NCBI RefSeq assembly: GCF_032062135.1 | Contig: NC_092868.1 | Location: forward strand, 48,899,163 to 48,963,162 | Length of the DNA: 64,000 bases | From: Pyxicephalus adspersus | Taxonomy: Eukaryota; Chordata; Amphibia; Anura; Pyxicephalidae | Direction of reading: 5' to 3' | Shown: positions 1-12,255 of the stretch, one piece after another | Layout: every line of letters begins with the position of its first letter | How positions within the stretch are numbered: the first letter of the stretch is position 1 | The notes under the pieces: generated by a model | Seen by the model: the letters and a program-made list of their open reading frames with translations, nothing else | The model's database searches: none | What the model was told of the DNA's origin: nothing | Made by a program: the position numbers and the translations under genes

Positions 1-597
1 GCACAATAAACCCACAAAATAAAAATACACTCTTTACAAATACACAATCCATCTCCTTAACTGTTCAGTTAACCAAAATGTTGTCAGCCATTGAGGAAAT
101 AGCTGATCTTTACAGTTTTAGGCTCCAACATAAACCTTACAGTTTCATAAAAGTCAGTGATTTCTGTGACTTGGCGGCTTACAGCCCATGGAGAAACCTA
201 TTACGCTGCAAATATCATTGTTTCAAGGTTATGTCCTGTGAATGAAATATGAATCATTGTCACAGACTGGCAAGAGGGGGGTGATTGACAAACTTTTTTC
301 TGAAACATTTTAGAAGACCTTGACTCTAATGACCTTGGAGTGCGAAAAACAAATACAGTGATGAATAGATCAAGAGGTATATTGCAATCTCAGTGGTCTG
401 ACTGCCAGATCAGTGGTCCTGTAACTAGGACTCGTCCCGATAGTTTTAGACCTCCAAGACAGTTCCTTGCTTTTGTGGGCAGCAAAGTTGGTGACATTTC
501 AAAGCTGAATGGCAGCAGGCGGAGCCATGTGCTGGCTGAAACTAAGTTCCCAAGGGGGTTCACAAAAGTTGAGACTCCATATGCAGGTTGGAACAAA

Positions 598-830
598 GGC
601 TAAGTACACACATTCAAAAATGGTCACTGGAAAGGATCGTTAAAGATCACTGTACATACTACGCCGTTCTGCTCTATGGAGAGGGGAGGGGGAGAACGAT
701 AAAGCGGCACCCCGCTGCGCTCTCTCCCCTTCACTTCTATTACAATCGTTCGTTATTCGTGGATGCGCCAGGACAAATCCATGAATGATGTCAGACGAGC
801 ACTGTACACAAGCCAGATTCTTTGCCAATA
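598..830. mobile_element. MITE, 'GCTGCRTACACACGT' family, diverged
   Basis: Left end GCTAAGTACACACA and a core (GTTCTGCTCTATGGAGAGGG, then a G-rich and a C-rich block) match the better-preserved copy at 34214-34553. The right terminus is eroded. Non-autonomous DNA transposon, no coding capacity. Confidence 0.6.
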
Positions 831-2564
831 CTAGCCCTGCAACCAATTCCCCCCTCCACTACCACTAAAGGCTCTCCTTAAAATATACATGCATATTACA
901 AACTGTTGCTAGACATCTTTTCCTCTTCCTCTTTGGTAGGGATCATAGGCTGCCCTTGACCTTACACTAAAGGACAATGTCATATGATAGTGCCATTCCA
1001 TGAAGTAGTATGCTGAGCTCAAGCTGACATGAGATGAACCCCTAATGGGTGTGTCCATGACACCCTGAGCTCAGAAGAAGAGGGGTAAATGATCCTGGAC
1101 GTCATTCAACATGGAGAACTGCTGCCCTCTGGTTGTGTAACTAAATTACTGCATGGAGAAGGGAGCAGTTCTAAACTGAAGATGAATATTGCTGCAAAAG
1201 CTGATCATTATACTCTTATTTTGAGGCAATGAACTGGCACGATAATGTGGATTTTTTCATTTTACACTGACCTTGCATGACTCCAAGTCAAAAACAACTA
1301 TCATTATCAAAAGGGGAAAACCAATAACAATTTTTTATTGTTTCTCTCAATATAGATTCTCTTAAAAAAAAAACCTTTACACATTTTAAATACCAACGCT
1401 CTGGTACTCAATGGGTACAAAAGTTTAAGGCTTGTGTTATTTTCTATAATGATCGTCATTAGTAGGCAGTAGGCAGTATGGCAGTAATCAATACCATTTC
1501 AGGACCCCTATCCAGAGGAGTCCACTGCTGTCCACTGAATCCTACATCCATATCTACTTCTAAAGCCCCCTGAACAATTACAACTGCTGTGCTTCAATCC
1601 ACAATACTGGAGAGCTGCTCTGTAGTGGAGGGGTTGTTGCAATAATAAGATCTGGACTGCTGCTGTCAGAGTGCAGTGATCCAGTACTCAATCATGCTGC
1701 TATCCATTAGCTTGGAACATTATTACTGAACAAAAATTGTTCTTTCTGCAAACTTTATAGAAACCCTAAAAGGGAAACCTAACATTGGGATTTAGGGCCC
1801 AGCCCACTGGGCAGAGGGGATCTGGGGTTTTTTATTTGGCAGCAGAGTTGTTCAGGGTATGGCTAGCAAACATGGTCATGTGATCTGCAATGCTCATTCC
1901 TAAGGGATGCATGCAGGGGTGGTATGGAAACTCCGGTCATGGTAATGCAGTGGCAGTGAGTTCTGGGTGCTGAAACACTTTTTGAGCACACTTTCCTTAG
2001 CCCCATTCCCAGCATCAGTTTGCTATTGGCCTGACATAGCTAAATATGTAATAGATAAACTGGCAGCAAAGTAGTTTTACACTGGGGCTAGCAATATCAT
2101 AAACCCAAGGATGCCATTTGTTATAATTATGTGGCAAGAAGTGCAGCCAAAACTGGGTATGGCTTAACCATGCAAGAGGCAGTACATGTCACCTGCAGAA
2201 AAAAAGAATACAGATAATTATATTCAGAATGCAAACAAATGATATAGGGATCTATTTATAAATACATTATTTAAAGATTTATCACCTTTTACAAAAAAAT
2301 GTAAATATTTTCACATTGAATTCAGTAAGATAATGTGAGAATCAACTTTTATTAATCGTACATTTACTAATTGAATCCATTGTGAATTCTTAGTACAAGT
2401 TTGATGAAAATTGTAATAAACTGACCACACAGTGTTATGCAATGTCCAAGCAACCCATTCAAATCAATAAATTGCCTTTGCACAAAAAAACAACTTAATT
2501 GCAATGCACAGATATAGTGAGAACAAGCCTTAAGTGAATTTCACAGTTGTGAACATTAATAATT

Positions 2565-2680
2565 ATTAAACAGTAGTTATATAGCACAGACATATTCCGC
2601 AGGGTTGTACATTAAATAGGGGTTGCAAATGACAAAGTGACACAGGAGGACCCTGACCAAAAGAGCTTACAATCTAAGAG
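2565..2680 (-). mobile_element. SINE/LINE 3'-tail fragment (V-SINE-like)
   Basis: A/T-rich tail followed by TATATAGCACAGACATATTC, GTTGTACATT and GAGCTTACAATCTAAG. This is a diverged minus-strand copy of the tail seen at 22930-23097 and 33866-34030. Confidence 0.6.
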
Positions 2681-3365
2681 CTGGGGAAGCAGCACACAAT
2701 AGGAGGGGGAGATGGTAACATATGATGAGCGTGAGATTGAAAACTATGGAATGCTTTGCAGCTATGCAGCGAAGAGGTTCTGTCATAAGTAAATAAAGAA
2801 ATGAAGGAAGAGAAGTACATCATACAGGGTATGAGGCAGGGTGGACATATTGAGGTGTTGCTGCACAAGGGCCCCTGGGTGGTCCTCAGCCAGCAGGGGC
2901 CCCTGCAGTAGCCCGCATGGTCCTTGCCTGTAAGCCCACCCTCGACAGTTGTACACTACTCATACACAGGGTGTATTGGAGCTGTCAGGCTTGCAGGCAA
3001 GGATCGAGCTGCTGAATGGGGCCCCTCCTGGCTGAGGACTGCAAACCCTTGGGGCTCTCCAAGTAGTAGCAAGGAAGGGGAGAAAGAGCAAAGAAAAAGA
3101 GAATGAGGAAAAGAGAAAAAGGGGGGAAAGATTGGGGTGGGGGGTAGAAAGAGCGAAGGAGAGAAGAATGGCAAAAAGAGAAGAGGAATAAGGATGGAGA
3201 TGGGGTGGGTGGTTTGTCGGAGGCATTAGTTCTTTTGCACAGGGGCCCGCTGTTGTCTGTCCAATGGTAAGAGGACCAGAAGACTCCCCTGGATTATCTG
3301 AGTAATGCACAGCGCATTAAGGTGTGTTGGGTTCCATTTATAAGCAATGGTACTGTGTTGCATTA

Positions 3366-3437
3366 TTATTAATATTATTAATAATAATTTTAAGCAGGAT
3401 TTATATAGCTCCAACATATTACGGAGAGCTGTACATT
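3366..3437 (-). mobile_element. SINE/LINE 3'-tail fragment
   Basis: (ATT)n-type tail followed by TTTATATAGCTCCAACATATTA and GAGAGCTGTACA, matching the shared amphibian 3' tail. Only the terminal ~70 bp is present. Confidence 0.6.
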
Positions 3438-3730
3438 ATTAATTTTTCATGTATCACCAATCATTCTGAAGAAAGCCCCAATGTACCCTCTGGAGAGCAA
3501 TGGAGGACAATACAGTGCACTGATAATACTAATGCAGGCCTGGAATCAGTACTGAAGACAATAACACAGAGCAGATGGACGCTCCTGTGTAAAGATAAAA
3601 TGTGCTGCAGCTCATATTCGTGTATAGGGCCTAAACATGAAGCCCGCCTATTACCCCTGAGAGGAACTGGGGCCCCTGAAGCTGCTAGGGAAGCAGGTCA
3701 GGCCATGTTTGGCCTGGGGCTTGTAGTGAA

Positions 3731-4485
3731 NNNNNNNNNNNNNNNNNNNNNNNNNNNNNNNNNNNNNNNNNNNNNNNNNNNNNNNNNNNNNNNNNNNNNN
3801 NNNNNNNNNNNNNNNNNNNNNNNNNNNNNNNNNNNNNNNNNNNNNNNNNNNNNNNNNNNNNNNNNNNNNNNNNNNNNNNNNNNNNNNNNNNNNNNNNNNN
3901 NNNNNNNNNNNNNNNNNNNNNNNNNNNNNNNNNNNNNNNNNNNNNNNNNNNNNNNNNNNNNNNNNNNNNNNNNNNNNNNNNNNNNNNNNNNNNNNNNNNN
4001 NNNNNNNNNNNNNNNNNNNNNNNNNNNNNNNNNNNNNNNNNNNNNNNNNNNNNNNNNNNNNNNNNNNNNNNNNNNNNNNNNNNNNNNNNNNNNNNNNNNN
4101 NNNNNNNNNNNNNNNNNNNNNNNNNNNNNNNNNNNNNNNNNNNNNNNNNNNNNNNNNNNNNNNNNNNNNNNNNNNNNNNNNNNNNNNNNNNNNNNNNNNN
4201 NNNNNNNNNNNNNNNNNNNNNNNNNNNNNNNNNNNNNNNNNNNNNNNNNNNNNNNNNNNNNNNNNNNNNNNNNNNNNNNNNNNNNNNNNNNNNNNNNNNN
4301 NNNNNNNNNNNNNNNNNNNNNNNNNNNNNNNNNNNNNNNNNNNNNNNNNNNNNNNNNNNNNNNNNNNNNNNNNNNNNNNNNNNNNNNNNNNNNNNNNNNN
4401 NNNNNNNNNNNNNNNNNNNNNNNNNNNNNNNNNNNNNNNNNNNNNNNNNNNNNNNNNNNNNNNNNNNNNNNNNNNNNNNNNNNNN
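3731..4485. other. Assembly gap (755 N)
   Basis: A run of N from 3731 to 4485. Both edges carry the same sequence, CCTGGGGCTTGTAGTGAA (3713-3730 and 4495-4512), so the missing DNA is probably a tandem array. The long frame 3324-4508 spans N and is not a gene. Confidence 0.99.
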
Positions 4486-4839
4486 GACCTGAGTCCTGGG
4501 GCTTGTAGTGAATGTCAGCTGGTGACTGGACCTGAGGCCTGGCACACAATGGACACTAGGGGCCTGGAGCTGTCAGAGATTAGTAGCTGGTACCTGGGCC
4601 TGCCTAATGTGTGTTGATATAGACACATAGTATTTGTCGACAGGAAATGCAATGGTGGGGTAACCATGTATTAGTTTAAAACCAGCTACACAGCTACACA
4701 ATATGACATTTGTGATTATAGTAACATTCTTTTATCAGATTTTAATGATTAAGTGGTTGTTATAGCGGAAAAAAACCTTGGTTGCGCAATCTGATAGCTC
4801 GGTTCTGGTTGGTTCGCCAGTTGGTTTGCTGTGTTTGTT

Positions 4840-5030
4840 GTCCTGTAGACAGTGGTCACCATGGAAACCGAGGCCCTGCAGACAGCCTCAGCGTTAGAGC
4901 CCAGAAAGGCCTCGGTTACCATGGAAATCTGTGGCTAGGTACAACGGACAGCCTCAGCGGTAGAGCCCAGAAAGGCCTCGGTTACCATGGAAACCTGTGG
5001 CCGGGTACTGTGGACAGCCTCATTGCTGCC
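4840..5030. repeat. 66-bp tandem repeat, about 2.7 units
   Basis: The block GACAGCCTCAGCG ... AGCCCAGAAAGGCCTCGG ... ACCATGGAAA starts at 4881, 4947 and 5013, a 66-bp period. The first unit is shortened on its left. Each unit contains a palindrome-like GTTACCATGGAAAC (4855-4868, 4915-4928, 4981-4994). Confidence 0.85.
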
Positions 5031-7119
5031 ATCATTGCCCAGGTTTCCCACAGGTTTGGCATCTTTGGGTGCCTTGATCAGAGTCAGCCTAACTCTGGGT
5101 TATGCGCCCAGGATTATTGTATCCCACCATGAGGGAATAGTACACATTCTGAAGGTGCAGCTCAATTTACACTCCTTATCCTTCCAGACAGAAATTCTTG
5201 TAATATTTCCTTCCACCCCAAAGTCACGCATTGTACCCCTACCACAAACCACAGTGTGCACTTTAGATTGCTTTATACCCAGGTTCTGCTAAAACTCCCC
5301 GTAATGAATTTGGGCCCCTCATTAGTCTCAGCTGGGTTCTATCTGTGCAGCACACATCACATTTGAAGGTAAAGGATGCAGCAAGCAGTAATGGAGGGCA
5401 ATCCAGTTACAAGGGGTACACAGTCCCATCAAAATGGAGGTTAGGAAACCCTCCAAAATTTGGACCAGGGTCCTTGTATACCCGGCTACACCACCCCGCA
5501 TTATATACATAGCAGTCTCAGTCATCAGAGCACAGCTTCATTTTCATGGTTAAGTTCTGCGCACAGACGCTGTCACGCTGTTCATTTACAAAGCTGAGGA
5601 AAGTGCGCTTATTTATTGCAGTATATATGCCAGAGACTTGTGAAGTTATATTTAAACGCAGTTCTCTTCCAGGAGCCATAAATGTTTCTTTATTTACTGG
5701 AGTGTTATTGCCCATTCTTCTCTCTCCTCCTCCGCTCAGATCAGGCTGATCAACAATCTCTTACTTATTTTATGGCACCAAAAATACGGTTAGACCGTAT
5801 TATAAGACTCAATACTGAATCACATGAACTAATACACAGCTTTGCAGATTTGCAGCTAACCCCTGTACTGTAAAAAGTTTGTACAACAAATCACTTTAGA
5901 GCCCCCTTTATCCTGGTGCATTACTGCAACATGCGGTACTGCAACATGTGCGCCATGGTGCATTGTGGTACTTTTTTAAGGCGCTCCCATGCTTTTTTAT
6001 GGTAGTGAGCAACACAACACAACATATATACCATGCATATAGGCTGCTTTAAGGAATAAATACAGTTGACAATCGAAAATCCAACCTTTGATAATCCGTT
6101 TCCTTCAGTTTTCAGGCATGAATTTCAGATCTCATTTTCAATAGAGGGACTGTAGTACACTGTTTGGCCACTTATGTATTGATGGCGCTGTTCTGCAGAA
6201 AGAGCTGTTAGGTCTTGCTTGCTACACTAAATACACTTTGAGATGTCCCTGCTGCCTGCCCCCTGGAACTGTGCCGGATGTCCACGGGTGCTGCGAGAGA
6301 AAGGCTGGCCTGTGTGTGGAGGTGAGTATAACCTTCGAAAATCCAGCACTCCTCAGGTCCGGATGTTGCCGGATTTTTGAATGTCAACTGTATGCTTTAA
6401 ATGAAGGAGCCCAAATCCTCCTCCCTTTTATTATCTACCTAGGATCCACCTCTACAGATCAGTACTTACCAAGATCCAAGTCCCGGGCCTGCAAATACAT
6501 TGAAACAGTACCACAATGCACCATAGTACACATGTTGTAGCAGCACATTCTACATTGCCTGCATCTGTTCAGAGCAGCCAACATTCACTTCTTTCCTAAC
6601 AAGATAGATGAGAATAGATGGAACCCCTAGAGAACTATATGGGTGCAGGCAGCAGAGCAGTGAGGGATGGTAACACTCAGCCGACTAGGTATATATGTTA
6701 GAGTGTCAGCAAGAAACTATCATTACAGGGTTGGGGACATGCAAGTTGCAGTGGCAGTTGTTGCCCCTTCCCTAATTCACTCATTTTTGTACTGGGGGTG
6801 GGGGAACCCTACACAAGGTTTCTGTGGATCGATTTCTAGTGAAGCCTCTGCATACAGCATTGATGTGTATGTGGGCAGAACAATGCACACAAATATATGG
6901 AAATTACAACCACTTACAACCATTTATTCTTCACATGATGAATTGATATCTCTAATCTTCCAACATTTCAATCAAGTCTGTGCAAATGTTCAGACCTGTT
7001 GGTAGTAGGATACTGAATTGGCTTTTTTTTTTTTTTTGCAATTAAGATTTATTTAGGTGATTGTGTGATTTCGACAACAGGGCTAATTTCATTCATTTAT
7101 TAGAGTGATCCAACTACCA

Positions 7120-7165
7120 ATTTGTGTCCTTCTGAGGAAGCCTTTGGGTGAAACGAATCAAGAAT
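7120..7165 (+). ncRNA. Hammerhead-like RNA motif, degenerate (copy A)
   Basis: CTGAGGA at 7132-7138 matches the hammerhead core CUGANGA. It is followed by AGCC, a small loop, GGGT and then GAAAC. The 3' part is GAATC instead of GCGTC, so the copy is probably inactive. Confidence 0.35.
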
Positions 7166-7849
7166 GTTAACATGGAAAATGTCAAAAATGAAATTGATAA
7201 ATGTCTGCGTATGTAATGTCTAGTGGAGTTCCTTGTTATCAATGTTTTAGTCTATTGTTTTTCAATACCAAAATACAGTACAATAAAGTATAAAGAAAAT
7301 GCTTTTATAACATTGTTATTGTCTGTTGATAAGCACCCTATAAATCCCATAAGAGACAAATTTATATATATATATGATTTATTGAGGATCAACCCCATAT
7401 TGCCCAGTGTGTGGCTATAGTCCATTCTTTGGTAGTATTTTCTGTTGGACGGTCAGCGGGTGTTCAGAAAATCACTCATTTGTGCAGTGTAATGAATGTG
7501 TCACACAATGATTCCTCCTCATTGTCTGGCTGGGAGTGGAAGTGACTCCACCATATTTCACAGATGTAATACAGCATTTTAGACCTCTTAAAAAACCATA
7601 AATTATCATCTCTGCGATTCGTTCCTCTCCAGCGAGCTGGTAAAACATTTGTCTCTGTCAGACGGAGTTTCATTAGGAACTCCACATAAAACAGCTTAAA
7701 AGTATCTGATAAGCAATGAATTCATTTTTCTCCCTTCAGTTTTATTTGGCAAACAAAATAAACATCACAGCCGATATCACAGAGAACAAAAAACGGATGT
7801 TTTTATGGGTCCCAGACAAGGCTCAGTGGACGACATAGCCCAGAGAAGT

Positions 7850-7912
7850 GTTTCTCAACCTAACATAGGGTAACCCTTGAAATAACTTTCAGGTGATTAG
7901 GACCTGAACTAC
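7850..7912. mobile_element. hAT-like MITE fragment
   Basis: GTTTCTCAACC and CCCTTGAAATAACTTTCAGG match the left part of the element preserved at 53232-53500. Only about 60 bp remains. Confidence 0.5.
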
Positions 7913-8726
7913 CTGAGTGCGGGAAGACAATGCAGCAAGTTGAACCTGAACAAGAACCTTGTGGATTTCCAGTGGCAGTTTCCTGACAAATGTAAAGAAA
8001 GTGGACACAGATTACATATGCTGACTTTACAGTGCAATGGTTCATTTAAATGTTCCTCCATTGACATGTTTATAGAGATACATATAATTGTGCACACATC
8101 TGCCATACACAATAAAATCACACTGCTGTTTCCTGCATCACTTCCCTTCTCATTGCACAGTGGACATGATGTTCCTTCACTGGCCAATGAATAAATTAAA
8201 TGCAGAGAGGTGGTAGAGGATAAAAATGAAATAATTTACTTTTGGCTAACAATTTATTAAATGAATGATGTGCCCCACTTTTTAATTCTTTGGAAGAAAA
8301 TAGTTTTCAGAGCAATGTCATGCCGGTGATTCCATAGACAGTGTTGACCATAGACATGAGCAATCACACTCCCCCCATCACAGGAGTGCGCAAGTAAGAG
8401 CAATCTGCTTCTATAAGTCACTGTAGCATCCGACTTAATTTCATTTACTGTTTATTAAATCAGGGGAGGGTGATCCTCATCATCCTGCTCCCTACTGATG
8501 CTGGGGTTGTATATAAAACATTGTTCTATTATAGCAAGACTCCAGCTATACAACTAAATATTCAAAATTCTCATAAACAACCTACCTGACCAAAATATTT
8601 GCAGTTCCATCCAGCAGGTCTTGTAATTACAAAATTCTGCCCCAAGCTGAATCACCAATAAGGCAACCTAGGTGGGAGTCTGGTACCTGACAAGGGGTCC
8701 TAGCTAAAACCATCATGGTTCTGCAG

Positions 8727-8985
8727 TATAGCTAAGTACACACGTCAGGTGATTCTCATCCAATTATCGCCTTTGGGTTGATATCAGAGGAGGATCTGGT
8801 GTGTGTACAGCACTCATCAAATGTCATTCATGGATCTGCAGCGGTGTGCTGCTCCCTTTTTTCTCTCCCCTCCCCTCTCTTCAGAGCAGAACAGTTTGAA
8901 AGTTTTGTGAAAGATCCTTTCTAGTGACAAAAGTGACAGAAGTGATAGTATATGATCGGTTACATCTGTGCACCTATCATTTTAA
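8727..8985. mobile_element. MITE, 'GCTGCRTACACACGT' family
   Basis: Starts with TAGCTAAGTACACACGTCAG and contains the pyrimidine-rich core (CTCTCCCCTCCCCTCTCTTC, AGAGCAGAAC) in the orientation opposite to 34214-34553. The far end is diverged. Confidence 0.6.
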
Positions 8986-10559
8986 AGGCACTGACTGGCA
9001 TTTGTTTTTTTTTTAACGGGACAAGCTGTTTTACAGTCTGACTCAATTAATAAATTATTTTTTGGCAGGGGTATCGCTTGGGAAATGTATTCCCCTTTCT
9101 TGTTTCACTTAGTGATGTGCAGCTGAAATGGACTGAGCTTCCTGGCAATACAAATAAGCCACTTTTGTATATAGTAATACCTCACCGTATGGCTCCGACC
9201 TGCATACTGTTTTAAAAGAGACCACTGAGTAGATATTATGAGCCCAATCTGCCACTCTAAATAATTAGGAGGTGATTGCATACATTACTTCCATTGATAG
9301 CGGCTTTCCATGTGGCTGCTGTAACTCCTCTGATTAAATCCAAACTGATTAAGTGCCTTGTAATCTAATTGATTGACTGATGAATAAAATGTATGTTAGA
9401 GAAATATTTTACACTCTGCACTTTATTTAGCCCACAGCAGAAATACACAGCTAGAGCAATGCTTTAAGTATGGATAAGCCCAACCACCAAGATCTCCGAT
9501 AAGTATTATAATAATGTTATTTTAAAATATATATTTTAATAAATTGGATTTAGCAGTTTTCATATAACATTTGGTGATCCTGTCCTTGTTCAGGCATCTT
9601 TTAAAGAGACAACTCTGCCCCTTTCCTGCAATTTTGCTTCTGCGTTATCACCCTACCATGTGTCCAGAGACTGACCATTTCACCACACATTGCCCAGGAA
9701 TAGTTCACTTCTCCTAAAAATCCCATGCAGCCATTGACGTAGTGAATGTTGACAAGATGTGTGCAATGAGGCTGTAGAAGATCTAGCTTTATTGTTAAAA
9801 AATGAACCTGGAAGGCTCAGTTATGGAGTGCTAGGAAAAACCAACAGCCATCTGACCATAAACAGCCAGCATTAGAAATGTCCTCTAAGGTATACAAACA
9901 CCTTAAGGCAAATACAAATTCCCTAAACAACAGATCTGGAGGGAAGCCATGCCATTTGTCTTCATACAGCTAAAGCTGTGGACTCCCAAGGGGTTAAGCA
10001 GGGGATTCTTTGCTCCTGGGAATTCTGTAAGCTCTGCTGAGAAGCATTAATTGGACAAGCAGAGTGTCAAAATGCTCTAGTGGAACACAATAGTAACAAT
10101 CATGCTGTCGGTTATATATGGCAGCCAAGAAGCTGAAGGTCATACTGTAGAAAAGAGATTTAAATTGTTATTCAAGAGTAAGACTAATATAGGCTCCAAC
10201 GTCAGGGCTTTGTCCTGTAGTCATTGAGATTCCACTCTTAAAGAGGCCATCCAGTTCTTATCTCCCTTATGAATTTCCAATGAGGGTATCACGATATGGT
10301 GTAATTTCATATGTCAGATGTCCTTCATTCCCGAAGACAGATCCACGTTCCCCAGAGGGGTCTCTGTAAATCTGGATTTTGAGCACTGATTACTTTTCCA
10401 ATAAAATCCAGGTTTAAATTTATAAATATAGAAAAGGGCAATTTGTTTCGGTAAAAGGCATTAGCCACTATTGGGTTTGACGAGGAATTATAGGGATTCC
10501 ACGCTGATATGTTCTGCACCAGTAAGCTAAGCTAATGTCTATTTAGGGTAAAGTGAATA

Positions 10560-11318
10560 TATCTAAGTAAAGAAGAAAGAAGAAAGAAAAAAGGAGAGGC
10601 TTTTATAAGGCACTCATATACACTGTAATATAAAATAAAACATTCATTTTTTATTAAATTGTACATATAAAACAGATATTTGATTAAAACAGTATTCAAA
10701 TAATGTATGTAGATCATGTCATAACACTTTCAGTACCATACAACCTTTTGTACATCTAAAATAGCAGAAAAGTTCAAAAATCAAAATAGGTCTCCCTTCC
10801 CGACGCGTTTCGCCCAAAAGGGCTTCCTCAGGGGAGTGTGAGGGACCACAGAGCAACAAATCTATGGTAAGTGTCAGCAGTATTCGAATTCTTTAAAAAC
10901 AACGAATATCAACTGCTGGAAATCGGCTGAAGACCCTATTGATAAGAGAATTGATCTGTTTTGTTGTGACTTGCAGAAACTCAATTCATCATCTTTTTAG
11001 GGGCATATAGTTACCAAGTGGTTTTCATGAATATCATAGATGGAGCTTATGCAAGAATGTATACAACTCCCCAACCTAGTAACTAACTGACCACCAAGCG
11101 TACTAGAGATCGTAAGGGTAGTGTGATCCACAGCTCTCCAGACTCCAATATAATAAAATGTTTATGAGTGCCTCATAAAAGCCTTTCCTTTCTTCTTTCT
11201 TCTCTATTCTTGATCATTTGGATTATACCAGAGCCTAGGCACATTTTGGTGAAACCAAAATCAATATTGACTTTCCCTTCTGGTAGCATCCAATCAATGG
11301 TAAAGTATCTAAGTAAAG
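10560..11318 (-). mobile_element. Retroelement with 13-bp target duplication and inverted arms, Penelope-like candidate
   Basis: TATCTAAGTAAAG occurs at 10560-10572 and 11306-11318, bounding 733 bp of inserted DNA. Inside, an arm with GAAGAAAGAAGAAAG, GGCTTTTATAAGGCACTCAT (from 10573) is repeated inverted near 11150-11215 (ATGAGTGCCTCATAAAAGCC, CTTTCTTCTTTCTTC). Between the arms lies a hammerhead-like motif (minus strand, 10799-10841). Inverted partial repeats, a hammerhead motif and variable target duplications are features of Penelope-like elements; no reverse transcriptase is present, so the class assignment is inference. Confidence 0.55.
10786..10850 (-). ncRNA. Hammerhead-ribozyme-like motif (copy B)
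   Basis: Minus strand: CUCCC-CUGAGGA-A-GCCC-UUUU-GGGC-GAAAC-GCGUC-GGGA. Stem II GCCC/GGGC is perfect. GAAA precedes the self-complementary ACGCGU (short stem III), and GUC is the usual cleavage triplet. Stem I CCCU/GGGA extends, after an internal loop, to GGUCCCU/AGGGAGACC. The deviation from consensus is an extra A between the core and stem II. Confidence 0.5.
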
Positions 11319-11456
11319 TCCAACCCCAAACATCTTAAAGTCAGCTCTCCAGTATTCCCTCACCAATCATTCCTTCATGCAGTGGGCAGCCCAGGGAATT
11401 AGTGATATCACACTGCTGGCATTTTCTTTTGGGGGAGTTAAGGAAAAGTTGAGAGC

Positions 11457-11720
11457 TTAAGCTGCGTACACACGTGCAATAGGTATCGTTAGAAACGAAC
11501 GATTAAGGACCGTTCGTCCAATAATCGTTAACAAAAAAATTGCACAACGACTCCGATAAACGAGGATTGCTATCCCTACGTTCCCTATCTATTGTGTGTA
11601 TGGTCATTTAGTGATCGTGGATGTTTCTGCAGTACACTTTCTCCTTTACGTGTCACTTCCTGCATCGTTCAAACGATCGTATCTAGTGTGTACACTATTG
11701 GTGGATTATATTTGAACGAT
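11457..11720. mobile_element. MITE, 'GCTGCRTACACACGT' family
   Basis: Begins TTAAGCTGCGTACACACGTG, like 34214. The interior is built of short inverted segments (CGTTAGAAACGAACG, CGTTCAAACGATCG). The right end is eroded near GTGTGTACACTATTGG. Confidence 0.65.
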
Positions 11721-12034
11721 CATAGGTTAAACAGTAATTCCAGGCCAATAGCATTGCTGAAATACATATATGGTAACTGTTTTACCTGCCAAATGATTTG
11801 TAGTCCATAGTTCAAAATAAATGGAGATGATGGAGAAAGCTTTAGAACATCAACGATTACTTTGAAGTCGCTTCCCTGACTTCAGCCTGTGATTGGACAA
11901 TGAAGTAACCGCTGCTGGTTGATAAGGTCATCTTTTTGCTCCTCCCTGTTGTATATTTATAAGTGGGACAATTGTCTCTCCCTATTATAATTGCTGAGTT
12001 AGGTGATTTCATGATGATGATTCTCCTGCCTGGC

Positions 12035-12255
12035 AGGATAAAGGAAATGTGTGTATCTGAAATCTAGAACAAGGGCAGGAGATGCATTTATCCCATGTCT
12101 AGAATGGGGGTCAGGAGATAAAGAAGATGAAATTAGGTTATAGGTTAAAGAGATGAAGGAAATGTGCGTATCCCTGGTCTAGAATAGCAGGCAGAAGATG
12201 TATGTATCCCCTGTCTAGAATAAGGGTTGGAGATTTACTTTTCCCATGTCTACAA
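12035..12255. repeat. Degenerate ~36-bp minisatellite
   Basis: Repeated unit approximating GTGTATCCCATGTCTAGAAT followed by AGGGGCAGGAGAT. It is recognisable near 12050, 12085, 12162, 12205 and 12240, with one diverged stretch (12120-12160) between. Confidence 0.6.

Noticed and set aside
340..603. 87-codon plus-strand frame starting MRKTNTVMNRSRG
   Set aside because: No recognisable family, no splice or promoter context, and a similar-sized frame on the opposite strand; length is within chance.
3324..4508. 394-codon plus-strand open frame and two similar minus-strand frames
   Set aside because: They exist only because the 755 N contain no stop codons; the flanking real sequence is repeat-derived.
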